The translations under genes and the position numbers were made by a program. A stretch of DNA of 64,000 bases, from contig CM070599.1 of the NCBI GenBank assembly GCA_036346395.1, positions 33,471,232-33,535,231 of the forward strand. The letters are read 5' to 3'. Under the pieces are notes generated by a model, which did not search any database, had not been told where the DNA came from, and saw only the letters and a list, made by a program, of their open reading frames with translations. The stretch is from Hsuehochloa calcarea (lineage: Eukaryota > Streptophyta > Magnoliopsida > Poales > Poaceae). Below, in pieces: positions 12,054 through 22,617 of this stretch. Numbering within the stretch: position 1 is the stretch's first letter; each line of letters begins with the position of its first letter.

Positions 12054-13026
12054 AACCGTTGACAAATGAGAAAGTTTCTTACTCCATATTTTCAGATCCT
12101 TTCGAAGTCTTTTCAATTTTGCGTGAATAAGAGTAGCAATATCTGAAGTAGCACAAGGTGCATCCCAAGACTCCTTGACCACTTGAAGGAAACCAGGGTG
12201 TTTTGCCCAGAAACTTTCAAACCGAAAGACATGTGACTTGGGAATTTTTGTTTGAATCGACACCACACAAGGTATGTGGTCTGCGATGTATCGCAACAGA
12301 GGTTTGACCAATGTATTTGGGTAAGTAATGGTCCAATTGTTGGTAGTGAAGAACCAATGAAGTTGCTCTAGGAGTGGATACCCTTGCATGTTACTGCATG
12401 TAAAACTCCTCCCTTTGATCGGAAGTACTACTAAGCCCAGATTGGTAATAATAGAATTAAAGAGCAAGATATCATGCCATTATCCCCCCCCCCCCGGGTG
12501 ATTTCTATTTTCAAGTGATTGATAGAAGTTGAAGTCACATAAAAGAATCCAATTGTCATTGAGAGGAATTTGTAGATCATGAAGCCAGTTAACAAAATTC
12601 TCACGAGCTTGGGTCCATACACTGTGGTTAGTGTCAAAATGTCACCAGAAAGCTTAGAAGTGAAAGAGATCAAAATGGCCAAACGAAGTTGCTCTTTAAC
12701 CACAACCTCGAAAACTGCATTGTTCCAAATCACTGGAGTACCCCCAGAGCGTCCATAAGAAGGAATATAAGCACGCTTATCAAAGGGCTTAGGTGCAAAT
12801 TTTTTAATATAACACCTATCAAAATGAACACGTTTGGTTTCATGCAAACAAATGACTGAATAAGAACTTGCCTCTTTTTTTTTTGTCTCAGAGCGTTCCA
12901 TTTGTCAGCTGAATTAATACCCCTGACATTCCGACACAGAATGTTCCAACTCTTATGTTGCCCTACCATAATACTTCCAGTTGAAGACAAAATTGCGATG
13001 TCAAATGAAACTGAAAAACCACACAA
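12039..13026 (-). pseudogene. LINE endonuclease (exonuclease-endonuclease-phosphatase fold) remnant
   Basis: The N-terminal endonuclease of LINE ORF2 shows WNILCRNVRGIN near its start, then CLHETK, then AILISF and TVYGP. The reading phase changes around 12480, where the plus strand has a run of 12 C (12484-12495), and again near 12880. The run is a likely slippage site. Confidence 0.75.
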
Positions 13027-13110
13027 AATCTCTTTTTTCCCCTGTACGCCCGAGTCAGAACTCAGATCAGAAGCAGCTAATCGTAACCCTCATGTTTCCT
13101 TTATGCACAC

Positions 13111-13388
13111 ACAAATGTACTAGATAAAAATAGCAGGAAAGTTCTATTTGCTCCCCACTCAATACAAAAAAGTCTCGGGGGCGTGTACTTGCTGTAAAGA
13201 ACCGGTGAGTTTTCAATCGATCGAAAGTCGTAGCTGTTCTTGACCGACCGAGCCGACATGGGAACTGGCAGAGAGGGAGATCGGTCGGTAGCGTCGTCGG
13301 TTGTCATCTGCGTAGTCTATCGCAATAGCTTGATACTATATATCTTGTTACCAGAGGACAGCTGGTTAGATAAGGTTTTAACTACAAC
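13111..13388. other. Short spacer between LINE and copia element
   Basis: No gene. It contains a 16-bp word at 13323-13338 that recurs exactly at 20552-20567, on the other side of the copia insertion. Confidence 0.4.
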
Positions 13389-13646
13389 AGTTGGGGAATC
13401 GTCACTGACGAGTTTAGTCCGAGCGATTACCTCGTAGACAAACTTATAATCGTAAGAACAATGCAAAAACGTAAGAACGGAATAGTAGATTGAAACAGAG
13501 ATACAAGTGAACTTCAGGTTTCTCTTTATTACTCTTCTGTAATCGTGTACAATGTTGAGGGTCTCCCCTCCTTTATATAGGCAACTGCGTAAATGAGGAG
13601 TCCATCTGGGCCAGGACTCTCCGGTCCCGTGTCCGGTTTCTTAACA
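13389..13646 (-). repeat. 3' LTR of the copia element
   Basis: Runs from AGTTGGGGAATCG to GGTTTCTTAACA. The TATA-like TTTATATAGG region (about 13573) is shared with the right LTR. Confidence 0.85.
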
Positions 13647-14161
13647 CTCCCCCATGGGCACTCATTCAATATATTCGTGTCTCATCAAAACTCTATAAAA
13701 AAAATCCAGTGGGAAAAATTTAGAGAAAGCGTACATAACATGTGTTCCGCTGTGTTGCACGGATTGTCTCGTTAAAAACTTTAGCTGATAAACTTCAGGA
13801 AAACTCGTCAAGGGAAAAAGAGTACAATCCACCCTATTTCATTTAATCTCTAGGATTTATTCTTTGGGTACTCGATCTTCGTGATCAAGTTTTAATAATG
13901 AGTTAGTGAAGATTCTTCCCCTGAATTCTGCACTTCTCTAAGCCCGTCATTCCAATTCCACGTATGCATCTTTCAAAGCTATATGCTGGAAGTGACTTAG
14001 TAAATAAATCTACAAGATTTTCACATAACTTAGTATGCAGTACCTTAATTTCGTCCACCTTTTATAATTCGTGAGTATAGAAGAACTTGGAGTTGATATG
14101 CTTTGTGAGAGGACTCTTCACATAACCCATCTGCACTTGTACAACACAAGCTGTATTATCT

Positions 14162-17100
14162 TCATAGATAATAGTGGGGGTTTACGTGGTATTCAATCCA
14201 CATGACCGCTGGATGTGATGAATCATCCGCCGAAGCCCAGAACCAGGCTTCGTACAGTGCTATTATTTCTAAGTGGTTCGTCGAAGTAAATACAAGACTT
14301 TGCTTAGACAATTTCCATGAAATTACGGCTCCACCACATAGGAATACATATGATGTTTGCGACTTATCTGTATGTGGGTCTGACAGGTACCCAGCATCTA
14401 CATAGCCAGTCATAGTTATGTCTTTGTTCTTTCTGTAGAACAGATCAAGATCTTTGCTTTTTGGGAGGTATCGGAAGATATCCTTTATTCCCTGTCAATG
14501 TCTTTTGGTAGATTTTGCACTATACCTTGTTAGTAGGTTCACAGCAAATGCAATGTCCGGTCTAGTACAGTTTGTCAAATACATGAGTGCTCCTATTGCA
14601 CTCAAGTACGGGAATTCCGGTCCCAGAACTTCCTCCCCCTCTTCTTTAGGTCTGTACGGGTCATTATCCTGTTGCAAGGATCTCTCGACCATCAGTACTT
14701 TCGAATGATATGTATTTTTAAAGTCGAACCATTCTAACACTTTCTGTGTGTAGGTTGACTGATGTACTAAAATCCCTTCAGTGGTATGCTCAAGCTGCAA
14801 GTCTATGCAATATTTGGTTTTACCCAAATCTTTCATTTCGAACTCCGACTCCAAATAAGAGCTTGCTTTTTAATATCTTCCAGGGTCCCGATGATATTCA
14901 GATCATCTACATATACTGAGATTATACAGAATCCATCATGAGATCGCCGTATAAAAACACAGGGATAATCCTCATTATTCGTGTAGCCTTTCTTGCAGAG
15001 AAAGTTGCTCAAGCGATTATACCACATTACGCTGATTGCTTGATCTATCTGAGTGACTTTCGAGGTTGCACACTATCTGATTTCTATTTGCTCATGCAGG
15101 TTCGGACAGGATACCTTCAGGTACCTTTATATAAATGTCTGAATCCAAGTTCCCATAAAGGTATGCAGTTACCACATCCATCAATTTTATTTCTAAATTC
15201 AAGTTTACTGTCATTGAGATTAAATATCTAAAGGTAGTTCTGCCCATGACTGGGAATAAGTTTCTTGATAATCGACTCCTGGTCGCTGAGTGAAACCTTG
15301 TGCAACAAGCATTGCTTTATGTCTTACAACTTTATTGTTTTCTTTTCTCTTACGAACAAATACACACTTATGCCCTACGGGGTGCACATGGGGAGGCGTG
15401 CGGCTTATAGGCCCAAATATCTCTTTTTTATTCAGGGATAATAATTTTGTTTCTATTGTCTTCTTCCAATCTTTCCAATCTGATCTTTTCTTACATTCAG
15501 CGAGCGATGCAGGCTCTGGATCGAGATTGATGATTGTGGCAATTTTCTTTGTAAAATAAATATCGACATTGGATGTTGTTCTATTCATAGATTCTCCTGT
15601 GGTCATATAATTTATAGCTATTTCTTCATAGGGCGATTCTGCTAATGCTTCTACTTGCCCACCGCTGCTTCTAATTACAGAGGCAAGTTCCTTTAGTTTT
15701 TCAGCTCCGACGTGTGCGCACATATCCATGCTGATGTCTCCCTCTGTGGGAATATTCAAATCTGGTATGCCTTTTACTAAATGTTCCATACTGGTGCTAG
15801 GTCTCAACTGGCTCCCATTCTGGTTGTGGGGACCTTCAATAATCGGTTGTGTCAAGTCCTTCTTATCCTTTTTCGTCAGGCGTCCCCGGTTACTTGGGAT
15901 TCGAGGGGCCGGAGTTCTCGTCCTTTTATTATGAGGCCTCTGGATGGGATTAGAGATACCTTCAATTTTCTCCAGCGCATTGCGTGTAGGCACGTGCGAC
16001 TTGGTCACGCTCTTCAAATCACTAAAGTGGTCAGGCAGTTGATTCGCTAATACTTGCAAATCAATTATCTTCTGGACTTCTCTATTTATTTCACTAGTGT
16101 GTGGGTCATGTGCATGGATTCACATGGCTTGTCACGTCATTTTCTGATATTTTTCATCAAGGGGTTTATTTTCTCCCCCTAATGACGGGAAACTATCCTC
16201 ATCAAATATGTTGTCGGCGAAGCGGGCTGTATGCAAGTCTCCAGTCATGGGGTCAAGATACCTCATTATGGATGACGTCTCACAACCAACGTGTATCCCA
16301 GACTTTCAGAGGGGGCCCATTGCAGTTCGCTGCGGTGGTGGTATAGGTACATAAACCTTGCAACCAAACCTTCGTATATGAGATATTTTCGGTGCTGGCC
16401 CTTGCGCTAGTTGTATAGGTGAATGTATGTTATATGATGACGGTCAAAAATTGATGAGATTCGCTGCGTGTAGGACTGCGTGTTCCCAACATGTGGTTGG
16501 TAAATTACAATTATGCAAGAGCGATCGGGCAATAAATTTAATTTTTTAATTAATACCTCTGCTAGTCCATTCTGTGTGTGGATATGTGGTACAGAATGCT
16601 CAACGGTAATTCCCATTGCCATACAATAATCATCAAATGTCTTTGAAGTAAATTCTCCAGCGTTGTCAATTCTGTTGAACTTCACATGATGATTTGAAAA
16701 ATTATTCTTAATTTTAATTATTTGTGAGATTAGCTTTGCAAAAGTATAATTTCTCGTAGATAATAAGCATACATGCGACCATTTCGAGGAAGCATCGATG
16801 AGTACCATGAAGTACCTAAATGGCTCTGACAAGGGCTGTATAGAACCGCAAATATCTCCCTGGATACGGTCCAGGAATGCAGAGATTTCATTCTTTACTT
16901 TCGGAGTAGAGGGTCTAGTAATCAGTTTTCCGGTGGCACATACGGGGGACATAAAATCTTCCTTATTCGCGAAATTCATTACATTGATATTGTGTCCTTG
17001 AGAATTAGTAATTATATTTCTTATCATTCTAAAACCGGGGTGACCTAATTTATCATGTCAGAGACAGAAAAGTTCAGAGCTTGTAAAAGTGATTTTGACA

Positions 17101-17493
17101 GTATAGGCTGCTGGTGCCTTAATGTGAGTATAGTATAGCCAAGATTCATATGAAGGAAGTCGTTCTAATAATCTTTTTTTATTTTTCGCACTTTGTAAGG
17201 AGTAGATATTCCTTACCATACTCTTCTTCAGACTCTACGTGAAGACCGCTAGTGTGAATATCTTTAAAGCTTAAGAGAGTCCTAGTTGATTCTGGGTACG
17301 ATAAGGCTTCTTCAATGACCAATGTTGTGCCCATCGAGAGTATAATTGTGGCTCTTCCTGAGCCTATTATACAAGTATCGCTACCAGCGATTGTCGTATG
17401 ACTACCATCATTCTTGCTGATTGACTGAAATTTTTTTGTCTCTCTCAATATGGTATTCGTTGTGCCGCTATGTGCTAAGCACACTTCCTCCAT
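14162..17493 (-). pseudogene. Copia pol remnant (protease, integrase, RT, RNase H)
   Basis: Blocks in order on the minus strand: protease-like (17493-17179), where the usual Asp-Ser-Gly catalytic triplet reads HSG; integrase core (17027-16407) with GDICG, NAGEF and NGLAEVL at the positions of the D-D-E residues; RT start (16059-15220) with VRHKAMLVAQGFTQ and GVDYQETYS; RT catalytic block with SVYVDDLNI (15027-14833); connection (14854-14495) with MKDLG and TRPDIAFAV; RNase H (14413-14162) with GYVDAGYLSDP. Frames change between blocks. The HSG substitution alone would inactivate the protease. Confidence 0.85.
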
Positions 17494-17998
17494 AGGGTGT
17501 CACACGCATTCTGATATATAAAGTATTTATTAATATAGGGTAGGAAGCAATCCACACACATAAGTAAAATACTTCAAAACAGAACACAACTTGCTATTAT
17601 TAATACGTGAAAAACTTGCAGGACTCATCATAAGAATTTATTGCTTTGCTCTACTAGAGCTTACAACCATTATTCAAAAATTAATGTTCTTTCACAACCA
17701 TAAATTGCAAATGGCTATAAAATCTAAGTGCAATGCGTGCACTAGATTGAATGAGTGAAGTATGAAGAAACTTTTGCCGAATCTGCTTCATGTCTAACTT
17801 CTCTTCTTCGACAACAATATTTGTTGCCGCTGTGATGTCCAAAGAATGTGTGATGGAGGCTGCTATTGAGATATCCATATCCATGGGTGCATCCGATGAT
17901 TGTGGATCCTCTATGCCTGTAATGACGAGATGTGCATCATGCTGTCCTTTGCCCTTCTTCTTAGCCTTGAAAGCATCAATCACGTGTTGCGGCTCATG

Positions 17999-18810
17999 GC
18001 AAACACGTGACCAATGTCCCCAAGTGCCACATTTATAGCAACTTTGGTCCTACTGACCATAGGGCTTCTCATCACACTTTTTTTGTTCGGCCTTCTTGGC
18101 TTGAGCGTTCTACTTGGTTTTGTGACACATGACTTTACCCTTTTTATCTCTTTCTTTTGAATGATGCTTCCTCACCTTGTAGCTACTTGCATTAATTTCA
18201 TGGCCAACTTTGCTACTATGTGGCTGTGAGATGTAGTTCTTTCTGAGAACGTCATCCTAAGCTTCCGCAACTTGCATGATGTCAATCAGTTCAACATACT
18301 CCTTGTAGCCATCCTAACGATAGTTGTGTGCGGATTGCACCGCGTTTTGGTGAAAGGTAGAGAGAATTTTCTCCATCTTCTGCTCATTTATGGTTACTTT
18401 ACCACAGCGTTGAAGACTTGTACAATTATGTGCAATGTAGAATTGTACTCCCCCACGGTCTTATAGTCAACAAAACAAAGTCGGTTCCATTCTTGCTCTG
18501 CCCAAGGAAGAATTGTGTACTTGATTTTGAACCGCTTCTTCAGTGCAATCCATAAAGCTAGTGTGTTCTTCTCTACCATATACTCATTCTTGAGCGTTAG
18601 ACGGAGATGGTGTCTAAGGAAATGAAGTGCCTGATCATTCTCCTCAGCTGTTGGAGTGGCGTCCTTCAAGGTTCCAAGTCCAATAGTAGCACGGAGCTTC
18701 TTGGCTCCAAGTACGATTTCGACATCTGATGCCCAAGTCAGGTAATTGTGGCCATGTTGGGCTAGCTCTTCGAACTCCTGGTTCGTAATGCCAGTTATCT
18801 GCATATTCAT
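17999..18810 (-). pseudogene. Copia gag remnant with zinc knuckle
   Basis: The frame opening at 18810 resembles the plant copia gag (UBN2-like) domain, with NYLTWASDVEIVLGAKKL, ALHFLRHHL and ALWIALKKRF. The first frame ends at 18394. The nucleocapsid zinc knuckle CYKCGTWGHWSRVC (CX2CX4HX4C) lies at 18040-17999 in a separate frame with a stop just upstream. Capsid and nucleocapsid roles are known for the family. This copy cannot make a full Gag. Confidence 0.8.
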
Positions 18811-20305
18811 GTAAAAAAATACATAAGATTACTGCTAGTAACTTGTATGCATTTTTCATGATCTATTGCTATTTTTAGTGATTAAAAGCAATCTAAATAA
18901 TCAAAAATAGTAAATACAATACATAAATTGCATAAAAATAATAATAACAAAGTTAAACATGCTTTAAATGCAAAAACTGATTCAAAATTTGAATTCCCAA
19001 GACCTTTTTCTGCTGGAAAATGATTTTTTGGCGAATTCAGCAATATCTAGGGGTTAAAACGCGAAATTTTAGTTCTGAGAAAAATCTGTGCGTAATTTTC
19101 ATATTTGCCGAGGGGTTTTTCGTGAAATTTCCTTATTCGCGAAATAATATCGTAATTTGCAAAATTCTGAGAGCTCTTTTTGCAAAATTTCATGTTTTTC
19201 ATTTTCATTTTTTCGACCCAATAAATGGGCCGTCACTTCGGCCCATTTGGCTGAAGCGACCGCTTCAAAAGCCAACCGATGGGGTAGGGTTGCCCCTACC
19301 TCTGTGCATGGCGTGGCGGCGGCTTTGAGGCGCTAGCGCACGCGGCGGCGGGAGGCGTCGACGGCTCGGCTGCGGCCACTGAGCCGCAGGAGGAAGGCCG
19401 GCGGCGGTGCACACGCATGCGCGACCAATGGTGGCGCTCAAGCGAGGCGTGGTGGCGGCGACTCAACGGAGGAGAAGCGGCGGAGGCGGCTCGGCCGTCG
19501 GCCATGTGGGCGGCGGCCCTTCGGCGGTCGCGGGCGGCGGCCCTTCGGGAGGACACGCCGGCGAGACACGGCGAGCTGGGCGGCCGGAGGCGCATTGTCG
19601 CATGGCGGCGGCCATGGCTAAGCCGCATCTCGGCTCAAAGCGGTCATGGCCGGCGCCATCGCCATCCGCCTTTTTCGTTGTAATGCTATGTTTATACGGG
19701 GACGCCGACCGACGGTGGCTGCTGCGGCGGCCGTTGCGGTGTCGTCGCGATGCAACGGCCGCTTCAAAGGCGATCGACGCGGCGCGGCGGTCGTGGAGGC
19801 CGGCCATGGTCTTCGCAGGCGGCCGCAGGCGGTGATGGCGATGGCGGTGGCGGGAGGGCCGTTATGGGCGGCACCGGCCGGTGGAGGCCAACGACAAGTC
19901 GGCGGCGCACGGCTCCAGGTCGTGCGCCGGCCAATTTCTTTGTATGACTGTTCATGCGAGATGCACTGTGCATACGATCACTATTTATGTGGGTACTGTT
20001 CATGCGTCCACCGATCGGCTTGTCCAGCGACTTCAAATCGGCTCGCGATAGATTAGAACGGATTTGCAATTTCTAATCTGCAGTACAATCTACATCCACT
20101 TTTTCATGCAATCTACCGATCGGCATTGTGCTAGCGACTGCAAGTCGGCTCGCGGTAGATTAGAACGGATTTGCACCGTAGAAAAATCAATCTAGAAAGC
20201 CAAATTTGCATAATTAAAAGCAATTTAGAAAAACGATTCAATCTACGAGTGTCGTGCTACGACGGTTACCTTTCGATTCGATGAGAGTCGATCGTGGTGA
20301 TAACG
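18811..20305 (-). other. Long 5' leader of the copia element
   Basis: 1.5 kb lies between the 5' LTR and gag. It contains two direct repeats (20001-20068 and 20105-20175, sharing CCGATCGGC and GATTAGAACGGATTTGCA) and a GC-rich block (19260-19950) with open frames in many phases but no domain. The GC-rich block differs sharply from the AT-rich flanks and could be captured host sequence. Confidence 0.5.
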
Positions 20306-20541
20306 TGTTGAGGAACTGTCGCTGACGAGTCCAGCCCGAGCGATTACCTCGTAGACAAACTCAGAATCGTAAGAATAGAATAGTAGATTGAAACAGAGAT
20401 ATGAGGGAACTTCAGGTTTCTCTTTATTGATCTTCTGTAATCGTGTACAATGTTGAGGGTCCCCCTCCTTTATATAGACAACTGGGAAGATGAGGAGCTC
20501 ACTGGCCAGGACTCTTCGATCCTGGGCTCGGTTTCTTAACA
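20306..20541 (-). repeat. 5' LTR of the copia element
   Basis: Runs from TGTTGAGGAACTG to GGTTTCTTAACA and is followed by the target duplication ACAAC. Confidence 0.85.
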
Positions 20542-20546
20542 ACAAC

Positions 20547-21230
20547 TACTCCAATAGCTTGATACTAAAGCTTTTATTTAGACGAGAGAGAATGACTAGT
20601 TTTGAGATAATTGACCCACTAGTTTCTTGATTTCGTAAAAAGACTCGATACTTCCATGAGTATCATATTTCTTCTCTAGCCCCCCCCCCACCAAAAAAAT
20701 TGACATGGCATGGACTAAGTATTAAACGAATTTATTTGTTAGGAGTGCCCTAATATTCCTCCTCTTGGTCTTTTACACTTAAATTGACCACAACTTTGTA
20801 AGAATCCGAAGTGGTAGGTTGTGATGGGTCTCAGACCGTCCAATCAAGCAATCAATGGTCTAGATGGAGCAATAGATTATGAATTGGAGTCGTTGGACGA
20901 CTTACAATTAGTTAACAAAATACATTTTTCCAGAAAGATTAGTCCGGAAGCCCTTGCCAGTTGTCACCCTAACTTCCATACATTGAGATTTTTACAGTTG
21001 AACAAGGCCTTTCCAACTCAAATAGCCGGCAGGGCTGTACTCTTTAGGTAGGTATAATTTGGCGCCTATTGGCGATTCCGGCGTGTCATGCATGCTCGAT
21101 GTTAATTGCTACAAGCTAACCACTACACGCTAGCAGTTAATCGCCAAGTGGAATTCACAGTCACTTGCGCATTAGAATGTCAGGTTCGGGGAGCGCTTGT
21201 TACTTACTTTTCCCCCAACCAAATAGAATT
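20547..21230. other. Intergenic spacer
   Basis: No gene recognised. It includes a C-run at about 20681-20689. Confidence 0.4.
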
Positions 21231-21533
21231 AGGAGTTGTTTTGTTCATAGTCGTAACGAACCAAACCAAAATTTGGCATAACCAAAATTTAGGCAAAATC
21301 AAAATTTAGCAAAAATAAAATGTTATTTGGATTGCGGTCAAGTCAAATTTTAGCGTTACCAAAATTTTGATGAGCGATTTTCTCGCTCTCGTATTGTCCA
21401 CGTGTGACATTAGATTTTGTTAGTGTTATCAAATTTTTATTGGCGTTACCAAATATTAGTAGCAAACCAAATAATAACTAATTTTCATTAGAATTTGGTT
21501 TGGTTCACGTCAATAACAAACCAAACAGCCCTC
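21231..21533. mobile_element. MITE with imperfect terminal inverted repeats
   Basis: The left end contains TTGTTTTGTTCATAGTCGTAACGAACCAAACC-type sequence. The right end, inverted, reads CTGTTTGGTTTGTTATTGACG then GAACCAAACC. The ends pair imperfectly over roughly 40 bp. The interior repeats ACCAAAATTT motifs. About 300 bp, no coding capacity. Superfamily not assigned. Confidence 0.6.
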
Positions 21534-22617
21534 AGTGCACTACTGCAACGTCTGCATACACTGGCCATCCATTCTGGACGGAGATGGCATAGTTTACTGG
21601 CACACCAGCCAAACGCCGACCATGTGTTTGGTCACAATCTGCTGTTGCCTCGATCGTTTTTTAGTACACGAACACACCAAAATTGAACAGCCCGGCCAGA
21701 GCTGATTAGCTGAAACGCTAGCTTAGCCAAACAAATTAAATCGTTCTTCCTCCTCTTTCCCTGTCATCCTGTATCACCTTTTCAATGGCCTGCTGTGCTC
21801 AGTCAGTGTGTTTAGGCGACGACAAGCGAATGAAAATGAATGTGATTATGTAAACGTGTGATCGATCCGGTAGCTTTTTAAGACCTGATGGCACCACACA
21901 CCGTTCAATAATAAAAAAGCAGGTCATGATCTAGGATGCCGGCCGGGCTATCGCCTGGTAAATCTAGAGAGATTTAAGCTTTGTGGTTACATCAAGCGTG
22001 AGGCGACTGGCAAGGGCAAGACCACTTGGCACCATGCAATGAACGTAACCCAACTGGCCAACCCGGAGTTAATTTCCCCCGGAGGAAGCGCGTAGGGGAG
22101 TCCATGTCAATCGAATTCCTGGTCCAGGCTCCAGGACCAGCAAATCTTATCGACATTTCGCGGCAATCTTATCGAATTTTCCCGGGTTTTCGGGTCACTA
22201 GAATGCCAGTTTGTCAAACCAAAACTCGTCTTCTTCTTGTGCCAGATGCCAAGCTGTTAGCTGCGATAGCTCAGTGGTCAAGCCCATTCATTGCGATGCA
22301 AGATGTCACAAAGTTGATTCATGTAGCAGGTGCGGTGAATTTGTGATCAAGGGCTTCTTAAACTGCTAACTGTAACTTCTTTCTGTCTAAAAGTTTCTAC
22401 AAATGTTCAAGTGATCTAGTTCTAAATTCAGAACCAGTATTCTGGGACATGGGGCAGAGAGGCAGAGTCTGAAAACAGGTTTAGAGGAAAATTCGCAGAA
22501 GAAGTCGGAATCTAATGGCAACCTGACTATGTAATGATCTTTCCTTTTGTCGAAAACAACGTGCTACGTCGCGCAAATTAGACGACAGGAACATGATTAC
22601 CATACAACCAACGCTGG
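21534..22617. other. Intergenic spacer
   Basis: No gene or repeat was recognised on either strand. Confidence 0.4.

Larger units (their letters stand above)
6580..13110 (-). mobile_element. LINE (L1-type non-LTR retrotransposon), 5'-truncated, decayed, with three insertions
   Basis: Read on the minus strand, ORF2 pieces occur in the expected order. They are: endonuclease N-terminus (about 13026-12430, with NVRGIN and HETK), endonuclease C-terminus and linker (12467-12039), a segment with EDENTKFF (10438-10145), an RT block with PKKNSPENVNDY and ISLLN (9983-9801), RT with LDFEKAFD (about 8740-8540), RT catalytic block QYVDDTLLFM (8445-8242), then the zf-RVT-like C-terminus (7738-6714, with KVFAWLL and WNIWKQRNG). 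An A-run follows (T-run 6582-6589 on plus). No gag-like ORF1 is seen, so the copy is 5'-truncated. It is full of stops and frameshifts. Sequence at 7659-7866, about 8750-9782 and about 10562-12053 is foreign to the LINE. Confidence 0.85.
13389..20541 (-). mobile_element. Ty1/copia LTR retrotransposon, complete but decayed
   Basis: LTRs of 258 bp (13389-13646) and 236 bp (20306-20541) share most of their sequence, including CCGAGCGATTACCTCGTAGA and TGTACAATGTTGAGGGT. The element is bounded by a perfect 5-bp target duplication ACAAC (13384-13388 and 20542-20546). Next to the left LTR the complement of a polypurine tract (CTCCCCCATGGG, 13647 on) marks the 3' end, so it reads on the minus strand. 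The 20293-20305 strip beside the 5' LTR is the candidate primer-binding site. Gag, protease, integrase, reverse transcriptase and RNase H follow in copia order, with stops and frameshifts between them. The left LTR has lost the terminal TG (AG instead). Confidence 0.9.

Noticed and set aside
19296..20069. Several Ala/Arg/Gly-rich frames in the copia leader
   Set aside because: Open in nearly all six phases because of GC-rich sequence. No conserved motif.
22262..22330. tRNA-like stretch (ATAGCTCAGTGGTCAAG)
   Set aside because: Resembles an A box, but no matching T arm or acceptor pairing follows at the right distance.
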